A DNA stretch of 64,000 nucleotides from GCA-2862585 sp036340235 (GTDB taxonomy: Bacteria; Bacteroidota; Bacteroidia; Flavobacteriales; UBA7312): contig JAYYZE010000011.1 in the NCBI GenBank assembly GCA_036340235.1, forward strand, positions 1 to 64,000. Direction: 5' to 3'. How positions within the stretch are numbered: the first letter of the stretch is position 1; each line of letters begins with the position of its first letter. Under the pieces are notes generated by a model. The model did no database searches and was not told the DNA's origin. It worked only from the letters and a program-made list of their open reading frames with translations. This document shows positions 34,961 to 43,672 of this stretch, one piece after another. Position numbers and translations under genes: made by a program.

Positions 34961-37900
34961 TTAATCGAGAGTTACTTTTAGTCCTAATCCTAGAAGTTCA
35001 TGCATCAAAACGTTGAATGACTCAGGAATACCAGGGGTTGGCATTGGACTGCCTTTCACTATTGCTTCATATGCTTTAGCACGTCCAATGACGTCATCAG
35101 ATTTAACTGTTAGCATTTCCTGCAAAATGTTAGAAGCACCGTATCCCTCAAGCGCCCAAACTTCCATTTCTCCAAGTCTTTGTCCACCAAACTGAGCTTT
35201 ACCACCTAGAGGCTGTTGAGTAATTAAAGAATATGGGCCTATTGATCTGGCGTGCATTTTGTCATCAACCATGTGACCAAGTTTAAGCATGTATATGATA
35301 CCAACAGTAGCTGGTTGATCAAAACGCTCACCTGTTCCACCATCATAAAGGAATGTTTGTCCAAATCGTGGCAAACCAGCTTGATCGGTTTCTTTATTTA
35401 TATCTTCAATCGATGCACCGTCAAAAACTGGCGTAAAATACTTTTTGTCTAATTTTTGTCCGGCCCAACCCAACACTGTTTCATAAATTTGACCCAGATT
35501 CATTCGGGAAGGTACACCAAGAGGGTTTAATATTATATCAACGGTCGAACCATCGTTAAGGAATGGCATATCTTCGTCACGCACGATTTTTGCTACAATT
35601 CCTTTATTTCCGTGACGACCAGCTAGCTTGTCACCAACCTGAATCTTACGTTTTTTTGCAATGTAAACTTTGGCTAGTTTAAGTACACCAGTTGGTAATT
35701 CATCACCCACAGTGATAGCAAACTTTTTACGTCTCAGTTCACTCAACAACTCACTGTACTTTAGAGAGTAGTTATTCATAAGAGCCTCGGCTTTTGCGTT
35801 TAACTCTTTGTCTAAAATCCATTTGCTTTTATTGGCATCTAGAGTATCGTAATCTATGGCTTGTAGTGCCTTGAGGGTATACTTTACTCCCTTTGCTATG
35901 AGTTCATCACCTAAATCACTCATAACACCTTGTGAAGTTTTACCACTTAAAAGTGTAAATAGCTTATTTATTAAAACGGACTTAAGGTTGGCAAATACTT
36001 CATTGTATTCGCTTTCAAGTTCTGCCACTGACTCTTTGTCCATAGCTCGTACTCTCTTATCTTTTATAGATTTTGAGAATAACTTTTTATCAATAACAAC
36101 ACCTTTAAATGAGGGCCTAGCCTTTAGTGAGGCGTCTTTGACATCTCCTGCTTTATCCCCAAAAATAGCTTTTAATAGCTTTTCTTCAGGAGTTGGATCT
36201 GATTCTCCTTTAGGGGTAATCTTACCAATAATGATATCTCCAGGCTTCAGTTCAGCACCAACTCGAATCATTCCATTTTCGTCTAAGTCTTTGGTAGCTT
36301 CTTCGGAAACATTGGGTATATCAGCTGTTAGTTCTTCTTTTCCTCTTTTGGTATCACGAACATTGACTATCATTTCTTCAATGTGGATAGAAGTAAATAA
36401 ATCTTCTCTAACGACTCTTTCAGAAAGTACTATAGCATCCTCAAAGTTGTAACCTTTCCAAGGCATGAAGGCTACTTTCAAATTTCTTCCGATAGCCAAC
36501 TCTCCGTTTTGAGTTGCAAAACCTTCACACAATACTTGACCTTTAGTGATTAAATCTCCCTTTTTAACAATTGGCTTTAGGTTGATGCATGTGTTTTGGT
36601 TGGTTTTCTTGAATTTGGTGAGATTGTAAACTTTTACTTCATTTTCAAAAGAAAGTAACTTTTCATCGTCGGTCAACTCATATCGAATATGAATTTCGTT
36701 TGAGTCAACGTACTCTACTACACCATTTCCTTCTGCATTTATTAATACTCTAGAGTCTCTAGCTACCTGAGGTTCGAGACCTGTACCCACAATTGGTGCA
36801 TCTGTTTTTAATAAAGGAACCGCTTGTCTCATCATGTTAGAACCCATCAAAGCTCGGTTAGCATCATCATGCTCCAGGAACGGTATCAATGAGGCCGCAA
36901 TAGAAGCAATTTGATTGGGTGCTACGTCCATAAGATCAATATTTTGAGGTTCTGTAACCGGGTAGTCTCCCTCAAATCTCGCTTTTACTCTGTCTACTTC
37001 AAAGTTGCCTTTTTCATTGAAAGGAGCATTTGCTTGAGCGATGGTCATATCATTTTCTTCCTCAGCAGAAAGATACACTGGCTGTTCGTTGACCTTTACA
37101 ATACCTTCTTCTACTTTTCGATATGGCGTTTCAATGAAGCCTAGTTTGTTAACTTTAGCATACACACAGAGTGATGAAATTAGTCCAATATTGGGTCCTT
37201 CAGGTGTTTCGATAGGGCACAATCTGCCATAGTGCGTATAGTGTACGTCACGCACCTCGAAACCAGCTCGCTCTCTAGAAAGTCCACCAGGTCCTAAAGC
37301 CGACATTCTTCGCTTGTGAGTAACTTCGGCAAGTGGGTTTGTTTGGTCCATAAACTGCGACAACTGATTGGTACCAAAAAATGAGTTGATTACACTTGAC
37401 AATGTTTTAGCATTAATCAAATCAACGGGCGTGAAAACTTCGTTATCACGTACGTTCATTCTTTCTCTTATTGTTCGAGCCATTCTTGAAAGACCTAAAC
37501 TGAACTGGTTAGAGAGCTGTTCACCAACTGTTCTGACTCGTCTGTTACTCAGGTGATCAATATCATCAACGTTTGTCTTTGAGTTAGCAAGTTCTACTAG
37601 GTTTTTGATGATAGAGATAATATCTTCTTTAGTTAGAATTTGAGTGTTTGAATCTACTTCAAGTCCTAGTTTTTTGTTTATCCTAAAACGGCCTACTTCG
37701 CCAAGACTATATCGCTGATCTGAGAAAAACAATTTATCAATTATTCCTCTAGCGGTTTCTTCATCTGGTGGCTCTGCATTACGAAGTTGTCTGTAAATAT
37801 ACATAACAGCTTCCTTTTCAGAGTTGGTTGGATCTTTCTGTAGTGTATTATAAATTATGGCGAATTCAGAAGTACTTACATCCTCTTTGTGTAAAAGTAC

Positions 37901-38776
37901 AGTTTTTGAACCTGATTCAATTATTTCTTCAATGTGAAACTTTTCAATTATAGTTTCTCTGTCAACTATTACTTCATTTCTTTCGATAGAAACTACCTCT
38001 CCTGTATCTTCATCCACAAAATCTTCTACCCAAGTCTTCAAAATACGAGCGGCCAATTTTCTTCCAACCACTCGCTTAAGTGCCGCTTTGCTAACTTTGA
38101 TTTCGTCAGCTAGATTAAAGATTTCAAGAATATCTTTATCATTTTCAAAGCCAATAGAACGTAATAATGTGGTTACGGGTAATTTTTTCTTTCTATCAAT
38201 GTATGCATACATGACGTTATGAATATCAGTAGCAAATTCAATCCATGATCCTTTGAAAGGTATCACTCTAGCAGAATATAATTTTGCGCCATTGGCGTGA
38301 AAACTGTGTCCAAAGAAAACACCAGGAGAACGATGTAACTGAGATACAACAACCCGCTCAGCTCCATTTATAACAAATGACCCTTTGGGCGTTACGTAAG
38401 GTACTGAACCCAAAAATACTTCTTGTTCAATAGTTTCAAAATCCTCGTGATCCGGGTCGGTACAATACAACTTAAGTTTAGCCTTAAGTGGTACTTTGTA
38501 GGTAAGACCTCTTTCAATACATTCTTCTATTGAATACCTTGGTGGATCGATGGTGTAATCAATAAACTCAAGAACAAAATTATTCCTGGAATCAGAAATA
38601 GGAAAATGATCATTGAATACTTGCCAAAGACCTTCTTGTTTTCTGTCGTGTGAAGGTGTACCTAATTGAAAAAATTCTTTAAATGTGCCTATCTGTATGT
38701 CTAAAAAGTCTGGATAGTCTAACTTGTTTTTAATAGACGCGAAGTTGATTCTGTCGTTCGTTTTTGCTGAGTTCAA
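34961..38776 (-). CDS. rpoB: DNA-directed RNA polymerase subunit beta
   Basis: The 1271-residue beta subunit. The rifampicin-binding region reads FFGTNQLSQFMDQTNPLAEV then THKRRMSALGPGGLSRERAG, with residues equivalent to the commonly mutated Asp, His and Ser all in wild-type form. Further landmarks are RLCPIETPEGPNIGLI, DNGMIRVGAELKPGDI, ARSIGPYSLITQQPLGGKAQ and RLGEMEVWALEGYGA at the C terminus. It is separated from rplL by 102 nt containing a long hairpin. Confidence 0.99.
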   Translation of the reverse strand: MNSAKTNDRINFASIKNKLDYPDFLDIQIGTFKEFFQLGTPSHDRKQEGLWQVFNDHFPISDSRNNFVLEFIDYTIDPPRYSIEECIERGLTYKVPLKAKLKLYCTDPDHEDFETIEQEVFLGSVPYVTPKGSFVINGAERVVVSQLHRSPGVFFGHSFHANGAKLYSARVIPFKGSWIEFATDIHNVMYAYIDRKKKLPVTTLLRSIGFENDKDILEIFNLADEIKVSKAALKRVVGRKLAARILKTWVEDFVDEDTGEVVSIERNEVIVDRETIIEKFHIEEIIESGSKTVLLHKEDVSTSEFAIIYNTLQKDPTNSEKEAVMYIYRQLRNAEPPDEETARGIIDKLFFSDQRYSLGEVGRFRINKKLGLEVDSNTQILTKEDIISIIKNLVELANSKTNVDDIDHLSNRRVRTVGEQLSNQFSLGLSRMARTIRERMNVRDNEVFTPVDLINAKTLSSVINSFFGTNQLSQFMDQTNPLAEVTHKRRMSALGPGGLSRERAGFEVRDVHYTHYGRLCPIETPEGPNIGLISSLCVYAKVNKLGFIETPYRKVEEGIVKVNEQPVYLSAEEENDMTIAQANAPFNEKGNFEVDRVKARFEGDYPVTEPQNIDLMDVAPNQIASIAASLIPFLEHDDANRALMGSNMMRQAVPLLKTDAPIVGTGLEPQVARDSRVLINAEGNGVVEYVDSNEIHIRYELTDDEKLLSFENEVKVYNLTKFKKTNQNTCINLKPIVKKGDLITKGQVLCEGFATQNGELAIGRNLKVAFMPWKGYNFEDAIVLSERVVREDLFTSIHIEEMIVNVRDTKRGKEELTADIPNVSEEATKDLDENGMIRVGAELKPGDIIIGKITPKGESDPTPEEKLLKAIFGDKAGDVKDASLKARPSFKGVVIDKKLFSKSIKDKRVRAMDKESVAELESEYNEVFANLKSVLINKLFTLLSGKTSQGVMSDLGDELIAKGVKYTLKALQAIDYDTLDANKSKWILDKELNAKAEALMNNYSLKYSELLSELRRKKFAITVGDELPTGVLKLAKVYIAKKRKIQVGDKLAGRHGNKGIVAKIVRDEDMPFLNDGSTVDIILNPLGVPSRMNLGQIYETVLGWAGQKLDKKYFTPVFDGASIEDINKETDQAGLPRFGQTFLYDGGTGERFDQPATVGIIYMLKLGHMVDDKMHARSIGPYSLITQQPLGGKAQFGGQRLGEMEVWALEGYGASNILQEMLTVKSDDVIGRAKAYEAIVKGSPMPTPGIPESFNVLMHELLGLGLKVTLD

Positions 38777-38822
38777 TGGGCTACAATGTTAAATTAAAAT
38801 ATATTCTTTTGAAACACAAAAT

Positions 38823-38858
38823 GGCCTAAGCTGTAAAATGGTGTTTACAGCTTAAGCC
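38823..38858 (-). promoter_or_regulatory. 15-bp RNA hairpin in the rplL-rpoB gap
   Basis: On the transcribed minus strand GGCTTAAGCTGTAAA pairs with TTTACAGCTTAGGCC (14 Watson-Crick pairs and one G-U) around a 6-nt loop. It starts 20 nt after the rplL stop and lies 46 nt before the rpoB ATG. The 3' flank is ATTTTGTG, not a T-run, so it is not a classical terminator. An attenuator or RNase III-type processing site is plausible, by analogy with the rplL-rpoB gap of E. coli. Confidence 0.7.
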
Positions 38859-38878
38859 CTTTGTTGAAATTAATGATC

Positions 38879-39256
38879 TTATTTAAGCTCAACTTCAGCA
38901 CCTGCGCCCTCAAGTTGGGTTTTTAGTGCTTCAGCTTCATCTTTTGCTACTCCTTCCTTTACTGGAGCTGGTGCGCTATCAACGATTCCTTTAGCTTCTT
39001 TGAGGCCTAGACCAGTTAATTCTTTAACAAGTTTGACCACAGCTAGTTTGGAACCACCTGCCGCTTTTAGAATAACGTCGAATTCTGACTTTTCGTCAGC
39101 AGCTTCACCACCACCGCCTGCGGCTGGTCCAGCCACTGCAACAGCAGCCGCTGCTGGCTCAATACCATACTCATCTTTTAAGATGTCAGCTAATTCACTT
39201 ACTTCTTTAACGGTAAGGTTGACTAGTTGTTCTGCGAACGCTTTTAAATCTGCCAT
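38879..39256 (-). CDS. rplL: 50S ribosomal protein L7/L12
   Basis: Stalk protein that recruits translation factors; 125 residues. It has the N-terminal dimerisation domain (MADLKAFAEQLVNLTVKEVS), an Ala/Gly-rich hinge (AAAAVAVAGPAAGGGG) and the C-terminal factor-binding domain (FDVILKAAGGSKLAVVKLVK, LGLKEAKGIVDSAP). It follows rplJ by 68 nt in the rplKAJL-rpoBC order. Confidence 0.99.
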   Translation of the reverse strand: MADLKAFAEQLVNLTVKEVSELADILKDEYGIEPAAAAVAVAGPAAGGGGEAADEKSEFDVILKAAGGSKLAVVKLVKELTGLGLKEAKGIVDSAPAPVKEGVAKDEAEALKTQLEGAGAEVELK

Positions 39257-39324
39257 GTTTAATTAATTTATTTGTTAACAATTTGTTTTAATGTGGAAGC
39301 ATTAAAATTAGTGGTGCGTAATCA

Positions 39325-39846
39325 CTATTCTTTTCTTTCTGATAATGTTTTTAGTATTCCAGAGAGTGTACCGCCAGCTGATTGGAGAGATGATATAACA
39401 TTCTTTGGAGGGGATTGGAGCAAAGTAATGATTTCTCCAATAAGTTCGTTTTTGGACTTTAGAGAGCACAATACCTCGACTTGATCATCGCCAAAATAAA
39501 AACTTTCTTCAATGTAAGCTGATTTTAGTACTGGTTTATCTTCTTTCTTTCTAAACTCTTTAATTATTTTAGCCGGAGCGTTAGATGATTCCGAAAACAT
39601 AATAGCTGTATTTCCTTTCAAAGAATTATACATTTGTTCGAAATCAACATCGTTTTTCTCCATTGCCTTTTTCAAAAGTGAATTTTTGATAACCTGAATT
39701 TTGACATCACTTTTATAGCAAAGACGTCTTAAGTCACTGTTACTTTGAGCATTGAGACCAGAAATGTCTGTAAGATAGAAGTTTTTATTGTCTACTAGCT
39801 GAACATTTAATTGATCAATTGCTTTATTTTTCTCTTCTCTATTCAT
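39325..39846 (-). CDS. rplJ: 50S ribosomal protein L10
   Basis: Stalk base protein that binds 23S rRNA and anchors L7/L12 dimers; 173 residues. It begins MNREEKNKAIDQLNVQLVDN and contains LTDISGLNAQSNSDLRRLCY, VIKNSLLKKAME and SLKGNTAIMFSE, then a C-terminal helix for L12 binding. It lies 12 nt after rplA, so any L10-binding autoregulatory leader must lie further upstream or be absent. Confidence 0.98.
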   Translation of the reverse strand: MNREEKNKAIDQLNVQLVDNKNFYLTDISGLNAQSNSDLRRLCYKSDVKIQVIKNSLLKKAMEKNDVDFEQMYNSLKGNTAIMFSESSNAPAKIIKEFRKKEDKPVLKSAYIEESFYFGDDQVEVLCSLKSKNELIGEIITLLQSPPKNVISSLQSAGGTLSGILKTLSERKE

Positions 39847-39858
39847 AATAGTGTCTAA

Positions 39859-40548
39859 TTAGAATGATTTTTCGTCAATACGAATACTTGGGCTCATCGT
39901 ACTCGACATGTGTACGCTTTGCATGTACGTTCCTTTGGAAGCAGATGGTTTCAATTTAATAATTGTCTGTAAAAGCTCATTCGCGTTGTCGACTAGTTTA
40001 GATGCATCAAAAGAGGATTTACCAATAGCACAATGTATAATGCCAAACTTGTCAACTTTAAAATCTATCTTACCTTTTTTAACATCAGATACAGCTTTAC
40101 CAACCTCCATTGTAACTGTACCTGTTTTTGGATTAGGCATTAGCCCTCGGGGTCCAAGAATTCTACCAAGAGCACCTAGCTTTCCCATTACTGAAGGCAT
40201 AGTAATGATAACATCTACATCAGTCCATCCACCTTTAATTTTTTCTATGAAATCATCTAACCCTACAAAATCAGCACCAGCATCTTTCGCTTCAGCTTCT
40301 TTATCAGCGGTAACCAAAGCTAAAACTTTTACTTCTTTGCCTGTACCATGTGGAAGTGTGACTACTCCTCTAACCATTTGGTTCGCTTGCTTGGGATCAA
40401 CGCCCAATTTTACCGCTATATCAACTGACGCGTCGAATTTGGTGGTAGTTACCGACTTCATTAGACCTGCCGCGTCGGCAAGGTTGTAAGAAATAGATTT
40501 GTCAATCAACTCAGACGCTTGCTTCATTTTTTTACTCAATCTTGCCAT
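39859..40548 (-). CDS. rplA: 50S ribosomal protein L1
   Basis: L1-stalk protein assisting E-site tRNA release; 229 residues. Landmarks are KFDASVDIAVKLGVDPKQAN, VRGVVTLPHGTGKEVKVLA, GRILGPRGLMPNPKTGTVT and the C-terminal YMQSVHMSSTMSPSIRID. It is 5 nt downstream of rplK, the classic L11-L1 pair. Confidence 0.99.
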   Translation of the reverse strand: MARLSKKMKQASELIDKSISYNLADAAGLMKSVTTTKFDASVDIAVKLGVDPKQANQMVRGVVTLPHGTGKEVKVLALVTADKEAEAKDAGADFVGLDDFIEKIKGGWTDVDVIITMPSVMGKLGALGRILGPRGLMPNPKTGTVTMEVGKAVSDVKKGKIDFKVDKFGIIHCAIGKSSFDASKLVDNANELLQTIIKLKPSASKGTYMQSVHMSSTMSPSIRIDEKSF

Positions 40549-40553
40549 AATGA

Positions 40554-41000
40554 TTAATTTTTCTGCGGAGCAGTTCCTCCTTTCACTGTTAGACCCATAC
40601 TTCTTGCAGTCCCAGCAACCATCAACATGGCAGATTCTACAGAAAATGCATTTAAATCAGGCATCTTATCTTCGGCAATAGCTTTGACTTGATCCCAAGT
40701 AACAGAACCTACTTTATTTCTGTTTGGTTCACCAGATCCTTTCTTTTTCTTGGAAGCTTCTAAAAGTTGTACTGCAGCCGGTGCTGTTTTGATTACGAAT
40801 TCAAATGATTTATCAGCATACACCGTAATAACAACTGGAAGTATTTTACCTTGTTTTTCTTGAGTTCGAGCATTAAACTGCTTGCAAAACTCCATAATAT
40901 TAACTCCTGCTGCACCAAGAGCAGGACCAACAGGAGGTGAAGGGTTTGCAGCTCCACCCCGAACCTGTAGTTTGACTATTTTACTTACTTCTTTTGCCAT
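40554..41000 (-). CDS. rplK: 50S ribosomal protein L11
   Basis: Binds the GTPase-associated centre of 23S rRNA; 148 residues. Typical blocks are VKLQVRGGAANPSPPVGPAL, GAAGVNIMEFCKQFNART, LPVVITVYADKSFEFVIKTA and the C-terminal RSMGLTVKG. It lies between nusG (37 nt upstream) and rplA. Confidence 0.99.
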   Translation of the reverse strand: MAKEVSKIVKLQVRGGAANPSPPVGPALGAAGVNIMEFCKQFNARTQEKQGKILPVVITVYADKSFEFVIKTAPAAVQLLEASKKKKGSGEPNRNKVGSVTWDQVKAIAEDKMPDLNAFSVESAMLMVAGTARSMGLTVKGGTAPQKN

Positions 41001-41037
41001 TGATTAAAATAATTTTATGGAATAAAACTGGTGGAGT

Positions 41038-41580
41038 CTATTCTTTTTCGACTTGCATAAAGCCAAGCTCCACAGGTGTTTTTCTTCCAAATATCTTTAC
41101 TGTTACTTTTAATTTTTTCTTCTGCTCATCGATTTCTTCTATAAATCCACTGAAAGAGTTGAAAGGGCCATCGATTACTTTAACAGACTCACCAATTACA
41201 TAAGGATTAACTATCTCTTCATCAGTAATGGCTAGCTCATCGACTTTTCCTAATATTCTATTAACTTCAGAAATCCTCATTGGAACAGGTTCGCCGCCCT
41301 TAGTTGCACCTAAAAAGCCAATTACACCTGGAACCGACTTAACTATGTGCGGAACTTCTCCAACAAGATTAGCTTCAATAAGAATGTAACCAGGGAAAAA
41401 GTTTCTTTCTTTACTGACTTTTTTACCGTTTCTGATTTGAAAGACCTTTTCTGTAGGAACTAGTATTTGTGAGACAAAATCACCCATGTTAAGACGAGAA
41501 ATTTCGTTTTCAATGTAAGTGGATACTTTTCTCTCCTGTCCACCAATTGCTCTAACTACATACCAATGTTTTTCAGCCAT
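41038..41580 (-). CDS. nusG: transcription termination/antitermination protein NusG
   Basis: A 180-residue processivity factor that binds RNA polymerase beta-prime through its NGN domain and the ribosome or Rho through its KOW domain. The N terminus is KHWYVVRAIGGQERKVSTYI. NFFPGYILIEANLVGEV and VPGVIGFLGATKGGEPVP are NGN blocks, and the C-terminal KOW reads VKVIDGPFNSFSGFIEEID. It starts 6 nt after secE. Confidence 0.98.
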   Translation of the reverse strand: MAEKHWYVVRAIGGQERKVSTYIENEISRLNMGDFVSQILVPTEKVFQIRNGKKVSKERNFFPGYILIEANLVGEVPHIVKSVPGVIGFLGATKGGEPVPMRISEVNRILGKVDELAITDEEIVNPYVIGESVKVIDGPFNSFSGFIEEIDEQKKKLKVTVKIFGRKTPVELGFMQVEKE

Positions 41581-41586
41581 TTCTAA

Positions 41587-41778
41587 TTAAAATAGTTCGT
41601 AGATAACTTCTAGTATATTTCGAAACCCTAGGTCCATAACATAGACAATTAGTGCTATGATAAGAGATGCTATGGCCACAACAATAGAACTACCTTGAAG
41701 TTCTTTCCAACTGGGCCAAGAAACCTTGTTCATTAAATCGTCTGCCGATTCTTTTATGTATTCAACAAATTTTGCCAT
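41587..41778 (-). CDS. secE: preprotein translocase subunit SecE
   Basis: A 63-residue inner-membrane clamp for SecY. The amphipathic helix KFVEYIKESADDLMNKVSWP is followed by the conserved SWPSWKELQGSS and one transmembrane span (VVAIASLIIALIVYVMDLGF). The start is at 41778 (MAKFVEY); the longer in-frame reading from 41823 would overlap the tRNA-Trp gene and adds no conserved residues. Confidence 0.95.
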   Translation of the reverse strand: MAKFVEYIKESADDLMNKVSWPSWKELQGSSIVVAIASLIIALIVYVMDLGFRNILEVIYELF

Positions 41779-41792
41779 CTCAAACATTTTAG

Positions 41793-41865
41793 CACGGGTG
41801 GAGAGACTCGAACTCCCAACCAATGGTTTTGGAGACCACTACTCTACCAATTGAGCTACACCCGT
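41793..41865 (-). tRNA. tRNA-Trp (CCA anticodon)
   Basis: The acceptor ACGGGTG pairs with CACCCGT, the D-arm is GTAGCTCAATTGGTAGAG, and the anticodon loop CTCCAAA has CCA. The T-loop is GTTCGAGTC. It is 73 nt without an encoded CCA tail, between tuf and secE on the same strand. Confidence 0.97.
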
Positions 41866-41870
41866 TAAGG

Positions 41871-41912
41871 TTAGTATTGGATGTGCTAAAATTAGCAAAC
41901 ATCCAATACTAA
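41871..41912 (-). promoter_or_regulatory. 19-bp hairpin between tuf and tRNA-Trp
   Basis: TTAGTATTGGATGT and ACATCCAATACTAA form a perfect 14-bp stem, extended by an inner GCTAA/TTAGC 5-bp stem with a 2-nt bulge and 2-nt loop. It begins 15 nt after the tuf stop and ends 5 nt before the mature tRNA. No T-tract follows in the direction of transcription, so it is not a standard intrinsic terminator. A processing or mRNA-stabilising role is likely (inference). Confidence 0.75.
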
Positions 41913-41927
41913 AAATGAATATAGTTA

Positions 41928-43115
41928 TTAGTTAACAATTTCTGTAATCTGTCCTGCACCAACAGTTCTACCACCTTCACGGATAGCAAAACGAAGTCCA
42001 ACACTCATTGCCACTTTATTAATTAATTCAACTGTAATTGTTAGGTTGTCACCAGGCATTACCATTTCTGTTCCGTCTGGTAAGTGAATTTCTCCGGTTA
42101 CGTCAGTTGTTCTTAAGTAAAACTGTGGACGGTATTTATTGTGGAATGGTGTATGACGACCACCTTCTTCTTTTTTCAAGATATACACTTCAGCTTTGAA
42201 CTTTGTGTGCGGTGTTACAGACCCTGGCTTACATATTACCATACCTCGTTTGATATCGGTTTTTTCAATACCACGAAGAAGGATACCTACGTTGTCGCCA
42301 GCTTCACCTCTATCTAAAATTTTACGGAACATTTCAACCCCAGTAATTGTAGAACCTAACTTCTCAGCTCCCATACCAATAATATCAACCGCGTCACCAG
42401 AGTTAGCAATTCCCGTTTCAATTCGGCCGGTAGCAACTGTACCACGACCTGTAATGGTAAACACATCCTCGATAGGCATCAAGAAGTCTTTGGCGTTGTC
42501 TCTTACTGGCTCTGGAATGAAATTATCCACTTCTTCCATTAGCTTCATTACTGTATCAACCCACTGGGCTTCTCCGTTTAGTGCACCTAATGCAGATCCG
42601 GAAACAACTGGAGCGTTATCGCCATCGTACTCGTAGAAAGAAAGCAATTCTCTTACCTCCATTTCAACTAGTTCTAATAGTTCTTCGTCGTCCACCATAT
42701 CCACTTTGTTTAGAAAAACAACAACAGCAGGAACACCAACCTGGCGAGCCAACAGAATGTGCTCTCTGGTTTGAGGCATTGGACCGTCAGTGGCCGCACA
42801 CACTAAGATAGCTCCATCCATTTGTGCAGCACCTGTAACCATGTTCTTGACGTAGTCAGCGTGACCTGGACAATCTACGTGAGCGTAGTGACGGTTTGCA
42901 GTTTCATACTCAACATGAGCAGTATTGATTGTAATACCTCTTTCTTTTTCTTCTGGTGCATTATCGATAGAATCAAATGCCTGGGCTTCAGCCAATCCAG
43001 CATCCGCCAATACCTTAGTAATTGCGGCAGTCAAGGTTGTTTTACCGTGGTCAACATGACCGATTGTACCAATGTTTAAGTGTGGTTTGGTACGATTAAA
43101 ATTCTCTTTTGCCAT
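41928..43115 (-). CDS. tuf: elongation factor Tu
   Basis: A 395-residue GTPase delivering aminoacyl-tRNA to the ribosome. GTP-binding motifs are IGHVDHGKTTLTAAI (G1), RGITINTAHVEYE (G2), VDCPGHADYVKNMVTGAAQM (G3) and FLNKVDMVDD (G4). Domains 2 and 3 are complete, with TGRGTVATGRIETG and the C-terminal REGGRTVGAGQITEI. It follows four tRNA genes and precedes tRNA-Trp, the standard Bacteroidota arrangement. Confidence 0.99.
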   Translation of the reverse strand: MAKENFNRTKPHLNIGTIGHVDHGKTTLTAAITKVLADAGLAEAQAFDSIDNAPEEKERGITINTAHVEYETANRHYAHVDCPGHADYVKNMVTGAAQMDGAILVCAATDGPMPQTREHILLARQVGVPAVVVFLNKVDMVDDEELLELVEMEVRELLSFYEYDGDNAPVVSGSALGALNGEAQWVDTVMKLMEEVDNFIPEPVRDNAKDFLMPIEDVFTITGRGTVATGRIETGIANSGDAVDIIGMGAEKLGSTITGVEMFRKILDRGEAGDNVGILLRGIEKTDIKRGMVICKPGSVTPHTKFKAEVYILKKEEGGRHTPFHNKYRPQFYLRTTDVTGEIHLPDGTEMVMPGDNLTITVELINKVAMSVGLRFAIREGGRTVGAGQITEIVN

Positions 43116-43186
43116 AGCTAGCTATTTTTAATTAATTTAAAGTTAAGCCCTCTTATTTCAAAGAAAAGCTGTTTTTTTATTTGTTG

Positions 43187-43258
43187 AGCCAATGACGGGA
43201 TTTGAACCCGTGACCTCTTCCTTACCAAGGAAACGCTCTACCCCTGAGCTACATCGGC
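43187..43258 (-). tRNA. tRNA-Thr (GGT anticodon)
   Basis: The acceptor GCCGATG pairs with CATTGGC (one G-U). The anticodon stem is TTTCC/GGAAG with loop TTGGTAA, giving GGT. The T-loop is GTTCAAATC. 72 nt; fourth of the tRNA run upstream of tuf. Confidence 0.96.
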
Positions 43259-43269
43259 TTAGCTTAGAG

Positions 43270-43343
43270 AGCGGGAGACGGGATTCGAACCCGCGACCCT
43301 CAGCTTGGAAGGCTGATGCTCTGGCCAGCTGAGCTACTCCCGC
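43270..43343 (-). tRNA. tRNA-Gly (TCC anticodon)
   Basis: The acceptor GCGGGAG pairs perfectly with CTCCCGC. The anticodon stem is TCAGC/GCTGA with loop CTTCCAA, giving TCC. The T-loop is GTTCGAATC. 74 nt. Confidence 0.96.
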
Positions 43344-43358
43344 TAATAATCAATAAAG

Positions 43359-43440
43359 TGGGGAGAGCAGGATTCGAACCTACGAAGGCGTAGCCAACAG
43401 ATTTACAGTCTGTCCTCGTTGACCGCTTGAGTATCTCCCC
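43359..43440 (-). tRNA. tRNA-Tyr (GTA anticodon)
   Basis: An 82-nt tRNA with a long variable arm, as expected for bacterial tRNA-Tyr. The acceptor GGGGAGA pairs with TCTCCCC. The anticodon region CAGACTGTAAATCTG gives GTA. The T-loop is GTTCGAATC. Confidence 0.97.
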
Positions 43441-43470
43441 TTACGATTATAGCTCTTAAACTAAGAACTG

Positions 43471-43544
43471 AGCCGCTAGAGGGACTCGAACCCACGACCT
43501 GCTGATTACAAATCAGCTGCTCTAGCCAGCTGAGCTATAGCGGC
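43471..43544 (-). tRNA. tRNA-Thr (TGT anticodon)
   Basis: The acceptor GCCGCTA pairs perfectly with TAGCGGC. The anticodon arm CTGATTTGTAATCAG gives TGT. The T-loop is GTTCGAGTC. First tRNA of the cluster, 42 nt after the strong promoter box. Confidence 0.97.
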
Positions 43545-43586
43545 AAATCAATAAATAAAAAAACAGCCCCTCTTAAAAAGGGTTTG

Positions 43587-43616
43587 CAAATGTATTAAAG
43601 TTTTTTGTTCACACAA
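43587..43616 (-). promoter_or_regulatory. promoter of the tRNA-tuf-secE-nusG operon
   Basis: The minus strand has TTG (43614-43616), a 19-nt spacer, then TACATTTG (43587-43594). This matches both halves of the Bacteroidota consensus (TTG and TAnnTTTG) and is the best promoter in the window. It lies between hpf and the first tRNA-Thr. Confidence 0.8.
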
Positions 43617-43672
43617 ATAACTAATATGCTTTTTTTTTATTTGAATGAAAGTTTTTTATAAAAGAGATAGAT

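Noticed and set aside
35856..36452. 198-codon plus-strand frame inside rpoB
   Set aside because: Antisense shadow of a conserved gene; the Ser/Leu-rich translation is typical of reverse-frame readings.
39908..40489. 193-codon plus-strand frame inside rplA
   Set aside because: Antisense to ribosomal protein L1; no independent evidence.
41779..41823. N-terminal extension of secE
   Set aside because: The extra 15 codons overlap the tRNA-Trp gene and are not conserved in SecE; the start at 41778 is better.
43563..43590. Hairpin CCCTTTTTAAGAGGG followed by T-run between the tRNA operon promoter and tRNA-Thr
   Set aside because: Only four pairs form with a long A/T loop; too weak to call a terminator or attenuator.
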